Source: an uncultured Eubacteriales bacterium (GTDB lineage: Bacteria; Bacillota; Clostridia; Christensenellales; Aristaeellaceae). From it: DNA of 64,000 bases. The DNA is taken from positions 1 to 64,000 of the forward strand of contig CACYWL010000005.1 of the NCBI GenBank assembly GCA_902778055.1. Reading direction: 5' to 3'. The translations under genes were made by a program, and so were the position numbers. The notes beneath the pieces are model-generated. The model saw only the letters and a program-made list of their open reading frames with translations, made no database searches and had not been told where the DNA came from. Below, one piece after another: positions 44,677 through 51,975 of this stretch (the first letter of the stretch is position 1; the number at the start of each line of letters is the position of its first letter).

Positions 44677-44729
44677 AATAAGCATTCCGCGCCCGGTTTC
44701 CGGACCGGCGCCTGAAGAAAGGAACGGCC

Positions 44730-44978
44730 ATGAGTACCATCTGTCTTTTCGGAGCGGATTACGAATCCCCCCGCGCGCTGCATGAAGCGCTGAAAAACCT
44801 TCTGGAGTTCCCGGATTATTACGGGATGAACGCGGACGCGCTGAACGACTGCCTGGGAGAGTTTCCCGACTGCCCCGCACTCTGGTATGCCCTGAACGGG
44901 ACGGAGGAGGTCAACGCGGCGCTGAAGCTGGCGGCCCGGGTCTTTGCGGACAACGGCGGAGAAGTAAAGGAGCTGTAA
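44730..44978 (+). CDS. Barstar-family protein
   Basis: An 82-residue protein of the barstar fold, the family of intracellular inhibitors of barnase-like RNases. Characteristic segments are LHEALKNLLEFPDYYGMNAD then ALNDCLGEFPD, matching the barstar 'YYG.N.dALwDcL' helix that plugs the RNase active site. AAAGGAA is 5 bases upstream of the ATG. No barnase-like secreted RNase gene occurs nearby, so it is an orphan here. It sits 4 bases before the MBL hydrolase gene, whose ribosome site overlaps its stop. Confidence 0.88.
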   Translation: MSTICLFGADYESPRALHEALKNLLEFPDYYGMNADALNDCLGEFPDCPALWYALNGTEEVNAALKLAARVFADNGGEVKEL

Positions 44979-44981
44979 GCC

Positions 44982-45698
44982 ATGCGTCTTCATCTTCTGG
45001 GGGTCAACGGCCCCTTCCCCGCCTCCGGCGGGGCCACCTCCGGCTATCTGCTGGAGGCCGGGGATCAGGTGCTGCAGCTGGATCTGGGCGCCGGCGTGCT
45101 CGGGCGGCTGACCGCGCTGTATCCGCCGGAGTCCCTGGACGCCCTGCTGATCTCCCACTGGCATTTTGATCACACGAGCGACCTGCTGCCCCTGATCTAT
45201 CGGCTGCAGGCCCTGGGAAAGGTGCTGCCCGTCTACGGGCCGGAGGACGGCGCTTCCGAAATCCGGAGAATCGCCGCCGGCGCCTCCTGTCTGGACCTCC
45301 ATGCCGTCAAGGCCGGAGAGGAGCTGAGCCTGGGCTCCGTCCGGGTCCGGGTCTGTCCCGCGCGCCATCCCGTGCCCGGGGTCGGATACCGGATCGAGGC
45401 GGAGGGAAAGGCCTTCGGCTATACCGGGGACACGAACACCCTGCCCGCCCTGGCGGACAGCTATCGGGGCTGTGACCTGCTGCTGGCGGACGGGCTCTTC
45501 CCGGAGGAGAAGTGGGCGGAATCCCTGCCCCATCTTTCCGCCGCCCTGGCGGCCGAACTGGCCCGGGACGCCGGCGTCGGACGCCTGGTCCTGACCCATC
45601 TTCATCCCGCCCATGCTCCCGGGCTGCTGCTCCGGGAAGCCCGCGCCGTTTTCCGGGAGGTTTCCGTCGCGGAAGCCGGCGCCGATCTGACGCTGTGA
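44982..45698 (+). CDS. MBL-fold metallo-hydrolase (RNase Z-like group)
   Basis: A 238-residue metallo-beta-lactamase-fold hydrolase. Metal ligands are HWHFDH (HxHxDH) after LDALLIS, His in ARHPVPGVGYRI, Asp in FGYTGDTNTLP, and His in VLTHLHPAH. The N-terminus RLHLLGVNGPFPASGGATSG resembles the RNase Z/phosphodiesterase group that lacks the long exosite arm. It could cleave a phosphodiester or a small ester; substrate unknown. AAGGAG lies 9 bases upstream. The stop overlaps the comEC GTG start (GTGA, 45695-45698). Confidence 0.88.
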   Translation: MRLHLLGVNGPFPASGGATSGYLLEAGDQVLQLDLGAGVLGRLTALYPPESLDALLISHWHFDHTSDLLPLIYRLQALGKVLPVYGPEDGASEIRRIAAGASCLDLHAVKAGEELSLGSVRVRVCPARHPVPGVGYRIEAEGKAFGYTGDTNTLPALADSYRGCDLLLADGLFPEEKWAESLPHLSAALAAELARDAGVGRLVLTHLHPAHAPGLLLREARAVFREVSVAEAGADLTL

Positions 45699-48031
45699 CG
45701 CCCCGGGAGCGGGGCTGGCTCCTGCCTCCCCTGGCGGTCTGCTTCGCGGCCGGGCTTCTGCTGGGCCGCGCCGGAGCCTCCTGGGTCTGGGGAGCGGCCG
45801 GCAGCCTGGCCGCGCTGGGCGCCTGCCTGCTTCTCCGCCGCCGCGGGCGTTTTCTGGCGGTGCTCGCCCTGGCGCTGGCCCTGGGCTGTCTCCGGGGCTG
45901 GTTCGCCTGGCATCCCTCCCTTCCTCCGGAAGGGGAATACGCGGTTTCCGGCGTCGTCTGCGACGAGGTGGAGCTCCGGGACGGCCGTCAGGTCCGGACC
46001 CGGCTGGCCCATGTCCTGCTGGACGGGAAACCCCTGTCCGGCGGCGCTTACTGGTCCTTCTATGAGGAGGAGATCCCCGCCGGGCTGGAGCCGGGAGTTC
46101 AGGTTTCCTTTCAGGCCCGGCTGTATCATCCCTCCGGGCCCTCCAATCCGGACGGCTATGATTTTCGGGAGGAGCTGCTCCGCCGGGGCGCGGTCGTCGG
46201 GCTCTACGGCTTCGGGGATCTGACCTGCGAGGCGCCCTCCTTTTTTTCCCTGCCGGGGACGGCTGCCGCGGTGCGCAGCCGACTGACCGCGGCGCTCCTG
46301 GCCTCCCCGCTCGGGGAGGAGGCCGGCGGCTATGCCGCGGCCATGCTCCTGGGCACCCGCCGCTTTCTCCCCCGGGAGGACCGGACGGCCTTCTCCCGGC
46401 TCGGCATCGCGCATATTCTTTCCGTCAGCGGCTTTCATGCCGGTCTTCTGATCGGCTTTCTGGCGCTGGTGTTCCGCCTGCTGCGCCTCCCCCAGGGAGT
46501 CCGCCTGGGCGGCTATGCCCTGCTGCTGGGCGCCTATGTGCTCCTCTGTGGCAGCGCCCAGCCCGTGCTCCGGGCCTCCCTGCTGCTGCTTCTGTATCAG
46601 CGGGGGCGGATGCTGGCCCGGCCCCGGAGCCTGCTGCATCTGCTCTGCGCCGCCTGGATTCTTCAGCTGGCGCTTTCCCCGGTGCAGCTGACCGGCCTCT
46701 CCTTCCAGCTGTCCTTCGGGGCGGTGCTGGGCCTGGCCCTGATCACGCCCTTTCTTTCCTCCCTGGTCCCCGCCCGGCAGGGATGGAGCCGCCGGCTGCG
46801 GGATTCCCTGGCCGCGGGCCTCGGCGCCCAGGCCGGCATCCTTCTGCCGCAGCTGTACGCCTTCCAGGAGCTGCCCCTGCTGGGGCTTTTGATGAATATT
46901 CCCGTGCTGTTCTTTTCCGCGGGGCTCATCGGGCTGTACTGGGCCGCACTGCTGACCCTTCCCCTGCCCTGGCTCTCCGCGCCGGTCTGCGCCCTCGCCC
47001 GGCTGGCTACCTCCGGGCTGCTCGGCGCCGTGCGCTTTCTGGGAACCTTTCCCGGCATTACCCTCTGGACGAAGGCGCCGGATCTGCTCTCGGCGGCGGG
47101 AGTGCTGCTGGTCACAGCCGGGCTCTGCTTTCTGCCCCGCTGGCGGGCGCGGACCCGCCTGTCCCTTCTGATACCGGGGCTGCTCCTGCTGGCCTTTTCC
47201 CTGATCCCGCTGCCCCATGCCGCGACGGAGTATTATCAGTTCAGCGTCGGGGACGCGGACGCCGCCCTGCTCTGGGACGGAGATACCTCCCTTGTGATCG
47301 ACGCGGGATATGAGGACGGGGTGCTCAGTGATTTCCTGCACCGGCGCCGCCTGACGCCGGACGCGGTGGTTCTGACCCATCTGCACGCCGATCACGCGAT
47401 GGGTCTCCGGGCCCTCCGGGAGGACCGGATCCCCATCCGGGTGATTTATCTGCCCTCCGGGGCGAAGGAGGCGGCGGTGCATCCGGACGTCCTCGCCCTG
47501 CTGGAGGAGCTGGCCGCGGAGGGAACGGAGATCCGCTTCCTTTCCGCCGGGGATACGCTGCCCCTTCCTTCCGGAGCCCTGGAGGTGCTCTGGCCGGAAA
47601 AAGGCCGGACCCGCCCGGGCCAGGATGCCAACATGTATTCCCTGACGGCCAGGCTCACCCTGAAGGGAACCTCCCTTCTGCATACCGGGGATCTGGACGG
47701 CCGCTACGAGATGTACGCCGCCGCCCCGTCGGACCTGCTCAAGGTTGCGCACCACGGCTCCCAAAGCTCCTCCTCGGAGGCCTTCCTGGCCTCCGTCCGT
47801 CCGCAGACGGCCCTGCTCTCCTGCGGGGACGCGGAGCGGTATGCCCGGTTCCGGGAGCGGCTGGATCCGGAGACCGCGCTTTTCGCCACCCCGATCCACG
47901 GGCTTCTGACCGTCCGGTTTGAGGAGGGCGGCTATACGGTGAATACCTTTCTTTCCCCCGCGCCCGATCCCGGCCCGGAGCTTCACGGAGCCCCGGGGGA
48001 ATCCGGAGAAGCGGACGCTCCCCTGCCCTGA
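45695..48031 (+). CDS. comEC: DNA internalisation competence protein ComEC/Rec2
   Basis: Membrane channel for uptake of single-stranded DNA, 778 residues from the GTG at 45695. That start overlaps the preceding stop and gives a full-length N-terminus (TPRERGWLLPPLAVCFAAGL). The DUF4131 region covers about 1-190. The Competence domain with multiple helices (FSRLGIAHILSVSGFHAGLL, QLTGLSFQLSFGAVLGLALI) covers about 200-490. A C-terminal MBL domain (DAVVLTHLHADHAMGL, LLHTGDLDGRYE, VAHHGSQSS) follows. comEA is not adjacent. The comEC-holA order is common in Bacillota. Competence genes are widely kept in species never shown to transform. Confidence 0.94.
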   Translation: MTPRERGWLLPPLAVCFAAGLLLGRAGASWVWGAAGSLAALGACLLLRRRGRFLAVLALALALGCLRGWFAWHPSLPPEGEYAVSGVVCDEVELRDGRQVRTRLAHVLLDGKPLSGGAYWSFYEEEIPAGLEPGVQVSFQARLYHPSGPSNPDGYDFREELLRRGAVVGLYGFGDLTCEAPSFFSLPGTAAAVRSRLTAALLASPLGEEAGGYAAAMLLGTRRFLPREDRTAFSRLGIAHILSVSGFHAGLLIGFLALVFRLLRLPQGVRLGGYALLLGAYVLLCGSAQPVLRASLLLLLYQRGRMLARPRSLLHLLCAAWILQLALSPVQLTGLSFQLSFGAVLGLALITPFLSSLVPARQGWSRRLRDSLAAGLGAQAGILLPQLYAFQELPLLGLLMNIPVLFFSAGLIGLYWAALLTLPLPWLSAPVCALARLATSGLLGAVRFLGTFPGITLWTKAPDLLSAAGVLLVTAGLCFLPRWRARTRLSLLIPGLLLLAFSLIPLPHAATEYYQFSVGDADAALLWDGDTSLVIDAGYEDGVLSDFLHRRRLTPDAVVLTHLHADHAMGLRALREDRIPIRVIYLPSGAKEAAVHPDVLALLEELAAEGTEIRFLSAGDTLPLPSGALEVLWPEKGRTRPGQDANMYSLTARLTLKGTSLLHTGDLDGRYEMYAAAPSDLLKVAHHGSQSSSSEAFLASVRPQTALLSCGDAERYARFRERLDPETALFATPIHGLLTVRFEEGGYTVNTFLSPAPDPGPELHGAPGESGEADAPLP

Positions 48032-48052
48032 AACGAAAAGAGGAGGCACATC

Positions 48053-49066
48053 ATGGATCATCTGGAATTCGCCCGCAGGCTGGAACAGCGCAGCCTGCCC
48101 TCCGTGCTTTTCTTTGAAGGGCCCGAGGAGCATCTGAAGCAGACCGCCCTGCAGAATCTGCGACGGGCCCTGCTGCCGGAGGGCATGGAGGAGCTGAACG
48201 AGAGCCGGCTGAACGCGCCGGAGACGGACGAGCTGATCGCCGCCGCCGAGACCCTCCCCTTCATGGCGGATCAGCGGCTGATCCTCCTGCGGGATCATCC
48301 CGCCGTCACCGGGCGGGCGGAGGCGGATGACCGGCTGCTGGAATATCTGCCTCAGGCGCCCTCCACCGCGGTGATTGTTTTCTACTGCGTCCAGCCCGTC
48401 CGCCAGAAAAAGATCAAAAACGCGGTGCAGAAGCTCGGCGGCCTCGTGGAATTCAAGCCCCTGACCGGGGCCGCGCTGACCTCCTTTGTCACCGACGCCT
48501 TTCATCAGCAGGGCCGGGAGTGCGACGCGCGCACGGCGGATCTGCTGATCTTCATCGCCGGGGCGGATACGAACCGGCTGCTGAACGAGGTCGCCAAGAT
48601 CTCCGCCTATCATCCGGAGGAGCCCCGCGTCAGCGCGGAGGATATCCAGGCCCTGGCCGTCCCGACCTCGGAGAGCAAGGTCTTCTCCCTCGTGGACGCG
48701 ATTCTCGCAGGCCAGGACGCCCGGGCCTTTTCCCTGCTCGAGAGCCTCCTCCTGTCCGGAGAAACCCGCACCATGATTCTCTTCATGCTGATGCGCCAGT
48801 TCCGCCTCATGCAGCATATCAAGATCATGCAGTACGAGAAGCGCACCCAGCAGCAGATGATGGACGGGCTTTCCATGAGTCCCTATGCCTTCAGGCAGCT
48901 GCTCCGCCAGGCCTCGGGCTATAACGGCCGGCAGGTCAAGGAGGCCGTGGCCCTATGCCTCGATACGGATTATCAGGTCAAATCGGGCCGTCTCAGGGAG
49001 GAGGGCGCCGTGGAATCCGTCATGCTCCGTCTCCTGCAGCTGAAGAAACCAGCCGGGCAGCAATGA
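48053..49066 (+). CDS. holA: DNA polymerase III delta subunit
   Basis: Clamp-loader subunit of 337 residues that opens the beta clamp. Seen: ARRLEQRSLPSVLFFEGPEE at the N-terminus, DQRLILLRDH, CVQPVRQKKIKNAVQKLGG, ADTNRLLNEVAKISAYHPE (the sensor-like region), VDAILAGQDARAFSLLESLL, and the C-terminal collar helices with SGRLREEGAVESVMLRLLQL. GGAGG is 8 bases upstream. rpsT, which often follows holA in Bacillota, is absent; instead a terminator-like hairpin follows. Confidence 0.93.
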   Translation: MDHLEFARRLEQRSLPSVLFFEGPEEHLKQTALQNLRRALLPEGMEELNESRLNAPETDELIAAAETLPFMADQRLILLRDHPAVTGRAEADDRLLEYLPQAPSTAVIVFYCVQPVRQKKIKNAVQKLGGLVEFKPLTGAALTSFVTDAFHQQGRECDARTADLLIFIAGADTNRLLNEVAKISAYHPEEPRVSAEDIQALAVPTSESKVFSLVDAILAGQDARAFSLLESLLLSGETRTMILFMLMRQFRLMQHIKIMQYEKRTQQQMMDGLSMSPYAFRQLLRQASGYNGRQVKEAVALCLDTDYQVKSGRLREEGAVESVMLRLLQLKKPAGQQ

Positions 49067-49082
49067 CCGCGCCGGGTGCGTC

Positions 49083-49117
49083 CCGCCCGGTAAAGGGAGT
49101 TCCCGGGCGGCCGGTTT
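49083..49117 (+). terminator. Terminator after holA
   Basis: CCGCCCGG (49083-49090) pairs with CCGGGCGG (49103-49110), followed by CCGGTTTTCT. An alternative GGCCGG/CCGGCC pairing overlaps it. The T tract is short. Confidence 0.55.
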
Positions 49118-49212
49118 TCTCCGGGCCGGACGCGCAGTGTACAGGCGCGGCGTCTGCCCTTGTTCCATAAGCGCTGCGGCCCGTACGGGGAAAAAGATTA
49201 TCACGGTTTATA

Positions 49213-49241
49213 TTGCAATTGTTACAAATATATGTTACTAT
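49213..49241 (+). promoter_or_regulatory. Promoter of the secreted protein gene at 49274
   Basis: TTGCAA (49213-49218), 17-base spacer and TACTAT (49236-49241), within a conspicuous AT-rich island. Confidence 0.55.
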
Positions 49242-49273
49242 AAAACAAGTTTTTTACAGGGAGGTATATTTTC

Positions 49274-50431
49274 ATGAAAAGGATTCTTGCCATCCTGCTG
49301 TTGCTGTGCCTGACGCTGGGTTCTCTTTCCGTGGCCCAGGCGGCCGTTTCCATCACAAAGCAGCCGGAAACCCAGACCGTCAAGGCCGGCGGTAATGTTA
49401 CCTATAAAATCAAGGCCAAGGGCGTCGGCAGCGGCACCCCGATCACCTGGCATTTCACCAACCCCGCGACGGGGGAATCCGTGACCGGCAAAAAGCTGAG
49501 CTCCGTGGTAAAGGGTGTCAAGGTGAAGAACCCCAACAGCCTGAGCATCACGCTGAGAAAGGTTCCTGAGGAAATGCACGGCTGGACGGCGTACTGCCAT
49601 ATCGGCCCGAAGAGCGGCGGCGTGGATTCGGACACGGTGACGATCCTGATCGCCGGTCTCCCCGAGCCGGAATTCGCTCCCGCGCCGGCTCCCGCCGGGG
49701 AGGAAGAGTCCGCCCCCGTTCCGGAGGAAGCCGAGGATGACGGAGAAGATGAGGGAGAAGGCAAGTCCGCCTCCAAGTCCTCCGGCAAATCCTCCTCCAA
49801 GGCGTCTTCCGTGACCCCCGAACCCGAGATCATCTATGTGACGCCCACTCCGGAACCCCTGACCCCCATCGTCATCAAGGGCAGCAAGGTGGAGCTGTTC
49901 AAGCTGGACCGCAGCGGCAATCCTGTCGGAGATGCCGCGACCGAGCTGACCTTTGACGCCGGCACGACGGCGAACTTCTACGTCCGGAAGCCCGATTCCG
50001 CCGAGGGCATCATTCAGTATCTGCTGATCGATGACCTGCGGATCACCCCCACCGGAGACGCGGAGGCTCTGGAGGGCATGACCGTCCGCGGCCTGAAGAA
50101 GAGCGCCTCCGTCAAGCTGAAGCTGGCGGATCCTTCCGAGCTGGCGGCGGCCGCGGCTGCGGCTGAAGCGGCCAAGGCGGAAGAGGCGCCCGTGGATGAA
50201 TCCACCCTCGTCACCGTCACCTGCACCAACTGCCGCTTCAACGGCTGGCGCAACAAGCTGGCCCAGTCCGGCCAGGTGCCCGCGGGTACGACGATCACCG
50301 TCATCGCGGACGGCGGCCTGATCGGCAGCGGCTATTTCATCAACGGCGCGAAGAAGGGCGAGTACAAGAACCAGGCGACCTTCAAGCTGGTGGTGGAAGC
50401 GGATACGACCATCGAGATGAAGCCCCAGTAA
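49274..50431 (+). CDS. Secreted protein with Ig-like N-terminal domain
   Basis: Exported protein of 385 residues. The signal peptide RILAILLLLCLTLGSLSVAQA precedes an Ig-like domain (ITKQPETQTVKAGGNVTYKI, ITWHF, EEMHGWTAYCHIGPKSGGVD) that recurs in the protein at 51976. Then comes a charged Pro/Glu/Lys/Ser spacer (about 135-195). A second beta module (VIKGSKVELFKLDRSGN onward) and a C-terminal module (VTVTCTNCRFNGWRNKLAQS, GEYKNQATFKLVVEADTTIE) follow. No LPxTG or membrane anchor is present, so it may be released or held non-covalently. GGAGG is 10 bases upstream. A 13-base-pair terminator follows. Function unknown. Confidence 0.85.
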   Translation: MKRILAILLLLCLTLGSLSVAQAAVSITKQPETQTVKAGGNVTYKIKAKGVGSGTPITWHFTNPATGESVTGKKLSSVVKGVKVKNPNSLSITLRKVPEEMHGWTAYCHIGPKSGGVDSDTVTILIAGLPEPEFAPAPAPAGEEESAPVPEEAEDDGEDEGEGKSASKSSGKSSSKASSVTPEPEIIYVTPTPEPLTPIVIKGSKVELFKLDRSGNPVGDAATELTFDAGTTANFYVRKPDSAEGIIQYLLIDDLRITPTGDAEALEGMTVRGLKKSASVKLKLADPSELAAAAAAAEAAKAEEAPVDESTLVTVTCTNCRFNGWRNKLAQSGQVPAGTTITVIADGGLIGSGYFINGAKKGEYKNQATFKLVVEADTTIEMKPQ

Positions 50432-50463
50432 GTCCGCTTTCCTGCGGAAACAGCGCAACTCTC

Positions 50464-50501
50464 AGAACCTCCCGGGTATCATCCCCGGGAGGTTCTTTTT
50501 T
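50464..50501 (+). terminator. Terminator of the secreted protein gene
   Basis: AGAACCTCCCGGG (50464-50476) and CCCGGGAGGTTCT (50484-50496) are perfect 13-base arms followed by a T tract. Confidence 0.92.
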
Positions 50502-50562
50502 GTCCGTTTCTTCTGCCGATACCTGACTATTCAGGTTCCGAAATCCGAAGGAAAGCGGCCTG

Positions 50563-50594
50563 AAAAAAAAACCTGCCGGATATTTCTCCGGCAG
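50563..50594 (-). terminator. Terminator of the PIG-L deacetylase gene
   Basis: On the minus strand CTGCCGGA and TCCGGCAG (arms 50587-50594 and 50573-50580) are followed by GT then a run of T (50563-50570). Convergent with the 50464 terminator. Confidence 0.9.
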
Positions 50595-50649
50595 AGTTTC
50601 TTTCCAGATCGGGTTCCGGGCTTCTCCGGCCTTTCCCTCGGCCGGCCGT

Positions 50650-51954
50650 TCAATGCGCCGGAATATTCTCCATCAGGTCGTTCTTTTTGAGGTCGGGGCC
50701 CACCAGCGTTCGGTACAGTCCGTAGAGCTCGTTGTCCATCTCGCCCCCGTCCTGAACCGCCCAGCCGTGCTCGATCTGGGTTTTGTGCATCAGCATGGCC
50801 TCCTGTGCCGCCTTCAGGGCGGTCTTTCCGCCGAAGGCCTTCAGCGGCTGATGCCAGTTCATCCGGATCTGATTCTCGGGATACAGGTGAATGTAGATCT
50901 TCGGTACATCCCACAGGCCGTAAAGCTCCGCCTGTTCCGGAAAAGCCCAGGCCTCCTTGGAGAGCTCCGCGCATTTCCTTCCCAGCCAGGAAACCGCCCG
51001 GTGAATCCCGTGGCCGTATTCCCCGTTCACATCGTGCAGCACCACGACATCCGGCTTATACCGGCGGTAGAAGCCGGTGAACATCTCCTCCAGCTTCTCC
51101 TCCCCGCCCCATTTGTGCAGGACTTCCTTCATGTCCCCCGTCGTGAAATCATACAGCATGCAGTGGATCGGATGCGTCCTGACCCCGCAGGCCCAAAGCG
51201 CGTCCAGCAGCTCCAGCCGCCGGATGGAGCGGTTCATGGCGGCGCAGATGACCAGCACGTTTTTGCCCAGCTCTCCGCCGTAGTACGGCAGCAGCCCGCC
51301 GAACCACAGCAGCTCATCGTCCGGGTGGCCGGCAATCAGCATCATGTCCACCTTGTCCCCCGGCTTATGCCAGAGCTGAATATCCTCCGGCGGGGTTCCG
51401 GGCGAAAGCACCTTCATCTCGCAGATTTCCATCCGTTCCGAGGGATCCTCCCGGCAGACCAGCCGGAAATCCGAAAGCTCCGGGATCGGAATGTACTGGG
51501 CGTAAAAGTCCCCGTCGCATTCCGAAACCGTGACCCATTCGTCCCCCTCTCCGGGAACCTGGATCAGCAGCGGCCGGGGCAGCGAATGCCACTGGATATA
51601 GACCGCGCCGACAACCTCTCCCTCCGGCGCCGTGACCCGCAGGCTGCTCAGCCCGTTCGGGGCCCTGGTCCGGTAATCCCGGGCGTAGGAGCCGTCCGTC
51701 AGCTCGTGATGCTCGCCTGACCTCCCGTCAAAGAGGCACTCCCGGCTCAGGTCCCGGGCCATTTCCTTCGGCCGGAGTTCTTCATCCGGCTTCCTGTCCT
51801 CCGGTGAATCGGCCTCCTGCTCCGCCTCCGCCGCGGTCACTGCCTGCGCCGTTCCGCTGCTTCCCGGATCCGGAGACGCATTCTCTCCCCGGGCCGCGGC
51901 CGTGCCGGCCGTCAGCGCCCAGGCCAGTAGCGCCGCCAGAATTCTGCGTTTCAC
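50650..51954 (-). CDS. Secreted PIG-L family deacetylase
   Basis: Exported zinc-dependent deacetylase, 434 residues. The signal peptide RRILAALLAWALTAGTAAA is followed by an acidic linker (25-65) and a beta-rich module (about 70-190: LFDGRSGEHHELTDGSYARD, GAVYIQWHSLPRPLL), which looks like a discoidin-type carbohydrate-binding fold. The PIG-L domain begins VDMMLIAGHPDDELLWFGG, with the metal-binding HPDDE, and includes VVVLHDVNGEYGHGIHRAV, supplying the third His. PIG-L enzymes remove N-acetyl groups from GlcNAc-type sugars. Extracellular location implies action on a surface or environmental glycan; the substrate is unknown. It lies 21 bases downstream of the Ig-like gene at 51976, probably one operon. 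Confidence 0.9.
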   Translation of the reverse strand: MKRRILAALLAWALTAGTAAARGENASPDPGSSGTAQAVTAAEAEQEADSPEDRKPDEELRPKEMARDLSRECLFDGRSGEHHELTDGSYARDYRTRAPNGLSSLRVTAPEGEVVGAVYIQWHSLPRPLLIQVPGEGDEWVTVSECDGDFYAQYIPIPELSDFRLVCREDPSERMEICEMKVLSPGTPPEDIQLWHKPGDKVDMMLIAGHPDDELLWFGGLLPYYGGELGKNVLVICAAMNRSIRRLELLDALWACGVRTHPIHCMLYDFTTGDMKEVLHKWGGEEKLEEMFTGFYRRYKPDVVVLHDVNGEYGHGIHRAVSWLGRKCAELSKEAWAFPEQAELYGLWDVPKIYIHLYPENQIRMNWHQPLKAFGGKTALKAAQEAMLMHKTQIEHGWAVQDGGEMDNELYGLYRTLVGPDLKKNDLMENIPAH

Positions 51955-51975
51955 TCTGTTTCTTCCTCCGTCCTT

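Noticed and set aside
45602..48817. A 1071-codon minus-strand frame opposite comEC and holA
   Set aside because: Low-complexity, Gln/Gly/Arg-rich translation without motifs; the plus strand carries intact comEC and holA.
49067..49273. rpsT (S20) expected after holA
   Set aside because: No frame encoding the basic S20 sequence is present on either strand in this gap.
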